In this document: one piece after another, positions 27,856 through 35,900 of the stretch | Position numbering within the stretch: position 1 is the first letter of the stretch | How the letters are laid out: the number at the start of each line of letters is the position of its first letter | Source of the DNA: Pseudomonadota bacterium | GTDB lineage: Bacteria; Pseudomonadota; Gammaproteobacteria; Burkholderiales; Ga0077523 | DNA length: 46,052 nt | Reading direction: 5' to 3' | NCBI GenBank assembly: GCA_963205165.1 | Contig: CAUJJX010000037.1 | Span: 1 to 46,052, forward strand | The notes under the pieces: generated by a model | The model's database searches: none | Told to the model about the DNA's origin: nothing | Seen by the model: the letters and a program-made list of their open reading frames with translations, nothing else | Translations under genes and position numbers: made by a program

Positions 27856-29865
27856 ATGGACATCCTTCACGCCGGCCGCACGCCGCGATCGGGACCGCTT
27901 CCGGTGCCGGGGATCCTGCTCGGCGCGTATCCGGAACGCCGCGGCGCCACGATCGACTGGCGCCACCGCGTGCTGGCCGCGGTGAGTGCGCTCGCTGCGC
28001 CACTGGATGCGTTCCGGCTCCGGCGCTACCGCCGCTTCGTCGACGCGGTCGGCGCGCTCGGACCGGCACTCGCGCGCCTCTCGCCCGCGGCGATCGACGA
28101 CCGCATCGAACGCCTGCGTGCCTCGCTGTCGCGATCCGGATTCGCGGAACCGCTGCTCGTCGAGGCATTCGCGCTGATCCGCCACGCGAGCGAACGCACG
28201 CTCGGCCGCCGTCCGTACGACACGCAGCTGATCGCCGCGCGCGTGATGTTCGACAAGCGGGTCGCCGAGATGGCGACCGGCGAAGGCAAGACGCTCGCGG
28301 CGGCCGTGTGCGCAGCGGCCGGCGCGCTCGCCGGTGTCCCGGTGCACGTCATCACCGTGAACGACTACCTCGTCGAACGCGACGCCGACCTGATGCGTCC
28401 GCTCTACGCTGCGCTCGGACTGACGGTCGGACACATCGCCGCGAAGCACGACCTCGTCACGCGGAAGCAGGCGTACGCGTGCGACATCACGTACTGCACG
28501 GCGCGCGACCTCGTGTTCGACTACCTGCGCGATCGCACGGTGCGCAATCCGCTGCTGTCCGAAGCACAGCGCCGTGCCGCGGAACTCGATGCGCCGGGCC
28601 GTGCCGCGCCGACGCTGCTGCGCGGCCTCTGCATGGCCGTCGTCGACGAAGCCGACAGCATCCTGCTCGACGAAGCGCGGATCCCGCTGATCCTGTCGAC
28701 GTCGAGTCCGGACACCGCACGCGCGTCGTTCCACGCACTCGCGCTCGACTTCGCGCGGCGGCTCGTGATCGGCCGCGACTGTGCCGTCGATCCGGAACGG
28801 CAGCACGTCGCGCTGACCGACGCCGGCCGCACCGCGCTCGGGGCCTTCGCCGCCAGCCAGCCCGGCGCGTGGCGCAACCGCCTGCATCGCGAGGAGGCGA
28901 CCTGCACCGCGCTGGCGGCGCTCCACACTTACCACCCGGACCGCCACTACCTCGTGCGCGACGGGAAGATCGTCATCATCGACGCCGCCACCGGACGTCT
29001 CGCGCCGGGCCGGATGTGGGGACGCGGCCTGCACCAGATGATCGAACTGAAGGAAGGCTGCAAGCCGAGCGCCGACCAGGTCACGGCGTCGCAGATCACG
29101 TATCAGCGCTTCTTCCGCCGCTACCTGCACCTCGGCGGGATGAGCGGCACTGTGAGCGAGGCGGGCGCCGAACTGGCCACGGTCTACGGCCTCGAAGTCG
29201 TGCGTGTGCCGCTGCGTCGGCCGAGCCGGCGCACGGTCTTCGCGACGCGGCTGTTCCGCGATCGGGCGACACAGTGGAACGCCGTGATCGCGCGGACGAT
29301 CGCGGTCGCCCGCACCGGACGTCCCGTGCTGATCGGCACGGACTCCGTCGCGGAATCCGAGGAACTCGCGGCGCACCTCGCGGCCGCGCGCGTGCCGCAC
29401 GCCGTGCTGAACGCACGCCACGACGCGACGGAAGCGCACGCCGTCGAACAGGCCGGTCGGGCCGGCCGGATCACCGTGACGACCAACATGGCCGGACGCG
29501 GCACCGACATCCCGCTCGCCCCCGGCGTCGCGGAGCGCGGCGGACTGCACGTGATCTGCTGCCAGCACAACGCGTCGCGCCGCATCGACCGCCAGTTGAT
29601 CGGACGCTGCGGCCGCCAGGGTGACCCCGGCAGCGCCGAGACGATGCTCGCGCTCGACAAGCCGCGGATCGCGCGCGTCGTGCCCCGCTGGATCACGACG
29701 TTCACCGGCCCCGACGGCTGGCAGCGCCCCGCGTGGCTCGTGTCGTTCGTCGTGCGGCTGCCGCAGTGGCTCGACGATCGCGCGCAGCGCCTCGAACGCC
29801 GCGAGGTGCTCGCCCGCGATCACCGCACGGAACAGAGCCACGCCGTCCCCGGAGGACTGGAATGA
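27856..29865 (+). CDS. Truncated SecA-like DEAD motor ATPase (accessory, ~669 aa)
   Basis: MATGEGKTLAAAV (Walker A), VHVITVNDYLVERDADLMRPLYAALGLTVG, VVDEADSILLDEARIPLILS, TTNMAGRGTDIPL, RRIDRQLIGRCGRQGDPGS. Ends soon after motif VI, so the rest of the HSD, the HWD and the Zn tail seen in SecA are missing. Confidence 0.92.
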   Translation: MDILHAGRTPRSGPLPVPGILLGAYPERRGATIDWRHRVLAAVSALAAPLDAFRLRRYRRFVDAVGALGPALARLSPAAIDDRIERLRASLSRSGFAEPLLVEAFALIRHASERTLGRRPYDTQLIAARVMFDKRVAEMATGEGKTLAAAVCAAAGALAGVPVHVITVNDYLVERDADLMRPLYAALGLTVGHIAAKHDLVTRKQAYACDITYCTARDLVFDYLRDRTVRNPLLSEAQRRAAELDAPGRAAPTLLRGLCMAVVDEADSILLDEARIPLILSTSSPDTARASFHALALDFARRLVIGRDCAVDPERQHVALTDAGRTALGAFAASQPGAWRNRLHREEATCTALAALHTYHPDRHYLVRDGKIVIIDAATGRLAPGRMWGRGLHQMIELKEGCKPSADQVTASQITYQRFFRRYLHLGGMSGTVSEAGAELATVYGLEVVRVPLRRPSRRTVFATRLFRDRATQWNAVIARTIAVARTGRPVLIGTDSVAESEELAAHLAAARVPHAVLNARHDATEAHAVEQAGRAGRITVTTNMAGRGTDIPLAPGVAERGGLHVICCQHNASRRIDRQLIGRCGRQGDPGSAETMLALDKPRIARVVPRWITTFTGPDGWQRPAWLVSFVVRLPQWLDDRAQRLERREVLARDHRTEQSHAVPGGLE

Positions 29866-29914
29866 CCCCGCGCTGCGCCGCGCACGCACGCCGCGCACCG
29901 ATCGGGAGCCGCGC

Positions 29915-32900
29915 ATGATCGGCTGGCTCCGGTCACGGTTCGGATCGCGCAGGCAGCAGCGCGCCGAGCTGCTCGTCGAGGAACTCGAGCCGCGCGTCCT
30001 GTACTCCGCGGACGCCGCCGTGCTGCTGTCGCCCGACGCATTCGCCCCCGTCGCGGAGGTCCGGTCGCTCGACGTGTACGCGCCGGTCGACGCCGAAGAC
30101 GATCCGACGTTCGACCCGGGCACGGACACCGACATCGCACCGCTCGACACGCGCGTCGCCGAGAACGCCGACACCACCGTCGCACCGTCCGGCGACATGG
30201 TCGCGACGACGGCCTCGATCGAGACACTGCCGCGCGTCGAGATCGTCTTCATCGACGATCGCGTCGAGGACCAGGACACCCTGCTCGCCGACCTCGCCGC
30301 GCGCGACGCAGGCGACACGGATATCGAGATCGTGCGGCTCGACGGCACGCGCGACGGCCTCGCACAGATCACGGCGGCACTCGACGGACGCTCCGACGTG
30401 TCCGCCATCCACCTCTTCAGCCACGGCACGGACGGCCAGCTGCGGCTCGGCAGCGGCTGGATCGACGAGTCGACGCTGATCAACCGCGCGTCCGAACTGG
30501 CGGCGTGGTCCGGCGCGCTGACGGCAGACGCCGACATCCTGCTCTACGCCTGCGACGTCGCGGCCGATGCGCAGGGCGAGTCGTTCGTGCGGCAGCTCGC
30601 TGCACTCACCGCAGCCGACGTGGCTGCGAGTGCGGACACGACGGGTCACGCGTCCCTCGGCGGCGACTGGAATCTCGAGTACGCCACCGGCACGGTCGAG
30701 TCGTCCGTGCTGCCCGCGCTGGCCACGCAAGAGGCCTGGGTCGACGTGCTGGCCGTGACATCGAACGGCACGGTGTCGTCCGCGCAGACGACGGGTGCGA
30801 CGAGCCTCACGTGGTCGCACACCGTGCTCGCCGGCAGCAACCGCGCGCTCTTCGTCGAACTCGCCATCGACAGTCTCGGCGCGTCGGTCACGAGCGTGAC
30901 GTACGGCGGCGTCGCCTTGACGCAGGTCGGTCGCGGCGCCGGCAACCACGCCGTCGAGATCTGGGTGCTGCTGTCGCCGGCGGAAGGCACCGCCAACGTC
31001 GTCGCGAGTTTCGGTGCGACGACGGCGGCCGCGGGCGGCGCGAGCACGTTCAACGGCGTGAGCCAGACGACCCCCAACGGAACCTTCGTGTCGGCGACCG
31101 GCACCGGCACCGACGCAACGATCGACGCGGCGAGCGCCGTCGGCGACATCGTGATCGACGTGCAGTACTGGCAGGGCGCGCCGTCGGGCGGTGCGCCCGG
31201 CGGCGGCCAGACACTGCAGTGGTGGCAGTCGAGCGGCGTGATGGTGGGCGGGTCCACGTCGGAGCCCGGCGCGACGACCGTCACGATGTCGGGCAGCTTC
31301 ACGAGTTCGACGCAGTGGGAGATCGGCGCGCTCTCGATCAAGGCGGCCGTCAATTCCGCACCGACGATCACCGATGGCGCGACCGTCACGCTGACGGGCA
31401 CGAACGAGAACACGACGTCGTCCGGGACAGCGGTCAGCGCACTCCTGACAGCGGCCGGGTACGCGGACGTCGACGGCGGATCGAGCGGCGTCGCGATCAC
31501 ATCGAAGGCCGGCAACGGCACGTGGCAGTACTCGACGGACGGCGTGACGTGGGCGGGCTTCGGCGCCGTGTCGTCGACGAATGCGCTGCTGCTCACGTCC
31601 ACCACGCAGGTCCGCTACATCCCCGACGCGAACAACGGCGAGACCGCGACCTTCGGCTTCAAGGCGTGGGACCAGACGTCCGGCACGGCGTCGACCAATG
31701 CCGTCGCGGCGTACGCGACCACGGCCAGCTCGGGCGGGACGACGGCGTTCTCCTCGGGTTCCGCCACGGGTTCGATGACCGTGAGCCCGGTCAACGACGC
31801 GCCGGTCCTGGCGGACACCGCACTCGCGCTGAACACCATCGAGGACGCGGGCGTGCCGTCCGGGGCCGTCGGCATCACGGTCGGCTCGATCACGGGCGGC
31901 ATCACCGACGTCGACACGTCCGCCGTCACGGGCATCGCGATCAGCGCGACGGACGAGACGAACGGCGTCTGGTACTACACGACCGACGGCGGCACGAACT
32001 GGACGACGGTCGGCGCGGTCACCGGCGGCTCGTCGCTGCTGCTCGAGGCGAATGCAGACACCCGGCTGTACTTCGCGCCGACCGGCGGGTACAGCGGAAC
32101 CTCGTCGAGCGCACTCACCTTCCGCGCGTGGGACCAATCCAGCGGCACGGCGGGCAGCAAGGTCAGCACGCTCGCCAACGGTGGCACGACCGCGTTCTCC
32201 TCGGCGACCGATGTCGTCGACGTGATCGTCGCCGCGAATGTCGCGCCGACCGCCGACGCGGGCGGCCCTTACACGATCGCCGAGGGTGCATCGCTCACCG
32301 TGGACGGCTCCGCGTCGACCGATCCGGAATCGCGGCCCCTCACGTACGCCTGGGACCTCGACAACGACGGCAACTACGGCGAGGTCGGCGAAGGGACGAC
32401 GTCCGGACCGACGATCTCGTGGGCGACGCTGCAATCGTTCGGCATCACCGACGATGGCACGTACACGATCGGGCTCCGCGTGAGCGATGGCGCGCTGACC
32501 GACACCGCGACGACGACACTGACCGTGACGAATACCGGACCGACGCTGTCGGTGACCGGCGGGTCATCGGCGATCGAGAACCACACGTACACGCTGTCCC
32601 TCGGCGCGACCGACCCGGGCGACGACACGATCACGAGCTGGACCATCGTGTGGGGCGACGGCACGGTCGAGACCGTCGTCGGCAATCCGGCGTCGGTCTC
32701 GCACACCTACGCCGTCCCCGGGTTCACGTACGACATCCTCGCGTCCGCCACCGACGAGGACGGCACGTTCACGAACGTCGATGCGCTCGTCTCGGACCTC
32801 GCGGACCACGCCGTGTATCGCCTCGACGGGACGACCGGTGCGTCGGAAGGCACGCTGCCGGTCAACGCCTCGCTGTCGCAGCCGATGGGCAGCACGTTCG

Positions 32901-35900
32901 GCCCCGATGGCCGGCTCTACGTCGGTGGCAACGCGTCCAACAACGTCGTCTGGCACGACCTGACAGCAGGCACCACGGGCGTCTTCGTGAGCGCCGGCAG
33001 CGGCGGACTGAACTCCGCGGGCGACGTGGCCTTCGGCGCCGACGGCAACCTGTACGTCGCGAGCTACGGCACGGACCAGGTCCTGCGCTACGACGGCACG
33101 ACCGGCGCGTTCATCGACGTGTTCATCGCGGGCGGCGTCAGCGCCCCCGCAGCGCTCGCCTTCGGTGCAGACGGCGATCTCTACGTCGGTGGCTGGTTCG
33201 ACGGCAAGGTCTGGCGGTTCGACGGCACGTCCGGCGCGCTCGTCGGGGGCGGCGCCTTCGTGACGCTCGCGGGCGGGTTCGGTGTCGGCGCCATCGCGTT
33301 CGGGCCGGACGGCAATCTGTACGTCGGCGACGGCAACTTCAACGACCTGATGAAGTACGACGGCACGACCGGCGCCTTCATCGCGAAGCTGGACGACGCC
33401 ATCTCGCCACGCGACATCACGATCGGGCCGGACGGCAACATCTACGTCTCGGATTTCAACACCGGCCACGTCGAGCGCTACGACGCCACGACCGGTGTGT
33501 CGCTCGGCAACTTCGACACCGGCGTGACGGGCATGTCGCAGGCGTGGGGCCTGTCGTTCACGCCGGATGTCCAGGTGACCGTCTCGGCCAACGTCGCGCC
33601 CACGATCACGAACCTCGACGGCGATGCGCTCGCGTACACCGAGGACGACGGCGCTGTCGTCATCGAACAGGGTGGCGACGCGCTCGTGACCGACATCGAC
33701 ACGTCCGACTTCGACGCGGCGACGCTCACCGTCTCGTTCGCCGCCGGATCGGACAGCGCCGAGGATGTCCTCGGCATCCGCCACCAGGGCATGGGCGCGG
33801 GCCAGATCGGCATCTCGGGTTCCGACATCGCGTACGGCGGCGTCGTCATCGGCTCGTTCACCGGCGGGTCGGGCGGCACGCCCCTCGTGGTCACGTTCAC
33901 CAGTGCGGCCGACGCCGCTGCCGTCGGCGCGGTCTTGAACAACGTCACGTACACGAACACCGACGGCGTCGCCCCGACGATCGGCGCGCGCACCGTCCGC
34001 TTCGTGCTGACCGACGGCGACGGCGGGACGAGTGCCGCGTCCGACGCGACCGTGACCGTCGGCCGACTCAACGACGCGCCCGTGCTGGTGGACGGCGCGA
34101 CCGTCGTGCTCACCGGCACGAACGAGAACACGACGAGTGGCGGCAGGCTCGTGAGCAGCCTCATCCTGCCGTCGATCTGGTCGGACGTCGACGACACCGG
34201 ACAGCGCGGTATCGCCGTCACGGGCCTGTCGGGCAACGGGACCTGGCAGTACTCGACCGACGGATCCACATGGACGACGTTCGGCAGCGTGTCGACGACG
34301 CACGCGCTGCTGCTCACGTCGACGACGCAGGTGCGCTACGTCCCCGACGGCGTCACGGCGGAGACCGCGACGTTCGACTACCGCGCGTGGGATCGCGCCA
34401 CCGGCACGGCATCGACCGCGACGGTGCCGGGCTACGCCGACGTCGGCACGTCCGGCGGTTCGACGGCGTACTCCACCGGCACCGCCACGGCGTCGATGAC
34501 GGTGGCGGCTGTGGACGACGCGCCGACGTTCTCCGCGGCGAGCGGCGTCGTGACGACGGACCTCACGACGCGCGACCACGGATACGCGGTGGCCGTGCAG
34601 CCGGACGGCAGGCTGCTCGTCGCGGGCTCCGGCCTTGGCGCGGCGTTCGACACGGACTTCTCGCTGACGCGATACAACGGCGACGGTTCGCTCGACACGA
34701 CATTCGCCGGCACCGGCAACGTGCTCACCGACTTCGGCGCGAGCGACGACACGGCACGCAGCGTCGTGGTCCAGCCCGACGGGAAGATCCTCGTCGGCGG
34801 CACCGCGACGATCGGCGGGCAGAGCGTCTTCGCGCTCGTGCGCTACAACACCGACGGTTCGCTCGACACGAGCTTCGGCGGCACGGGCAAGGTCACGACA
34901 TCGGTCGTCGTCGGCGTGAACTGCAACGCGACGAGCCTCGTCGTGCAGGACGGCGGGAAGATCGTGCTGGCCGGCACGTCGGGCAACGGCAGCACCGACA
35001 TCGCGCTCGTGCGCTACAACGCCGATGGTTCTCTCGACACGACCTTCAACGGCACCGGCACGGTCTCGATCGACTTCGGCGCGAGCTACGACACCGGACT
35101 GGCCGTCGCCCTCCAGGCGGACGGCAGGCTGCTCGTCGCGGGCAACACCAACGTGATCGGCTCGACGCACTTCTCCGTCGTCCGGGTGAACGACGACGGC
35201 ACGCTCGACACCGGCTTCGGCACGGCAGGCAAGGTGACACTCGCGATGGGCGGCGACAGTTCCGCGACCGCCATCGCCGTGCAGGCGGACGGCGGCATCG
35301 TCGTCGGCGGATACGCGCGCGGCGCCGTCTATTACGACTTCACGCTCGTGCGCCTGCAGGCCGACGGATCGCTCGACACGACCTTCAACGGCACCGGCAA
35401 GGTGACGACGGCAGTGAGTCCGACCTCGGACCAGATATACGCGCTCATCATCCAGGACGACGGCAGGATCGTCGCCACGGGCACGACGGAAGCCGCCGGC
35501 AACTACAACTTCGCCGTGGTCCGCTACGCCGCAGACGGCAGCCTCGACACGACGTTCAACGGCACGGGCATCGTGTCCACCGATGTCGGCCAGGCCCTCG
35601 ACACCGCATACGCACTCGTGCAGCAGGCCGATGGAAAACTCGTCGCGGTCGGGGATTCGATCACGTTCGGATTCGGTCCGCAGCCGAGCGTCACCGGGCT
35701 CGTCCGCTACACGACGACCGGTGCACTCGACACGCAGTTCGGCGCCGCCGCGACGACGCTCGACGCGACACCGATGTACGTCGAGAACGGCGCGGCCGTC
35801 GTGCTCGATCCCGACGCCGCGATCTTCGACACGGAGTTGTCGGCCGCGGACAACTTCGCCGGCGCGACACTCACGCTCGCGCGCACCGGCACCGCGAACG

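Noticed and set aside
22590-29865. Classical type I secretion system or RND efflux pump
   Set aside because: HlyD-type adaptors are present, but no ABC exporter, RND pump or TolC is encoded in the window and the cargo lacks RTX repeats.
29621-29914. N-terminal extension of the giant ORF
   Set aside because: Lies inside the SecA-like gene; the translation is low-complexity. ATG at 29915 yields the LEPR-type N-terminus.
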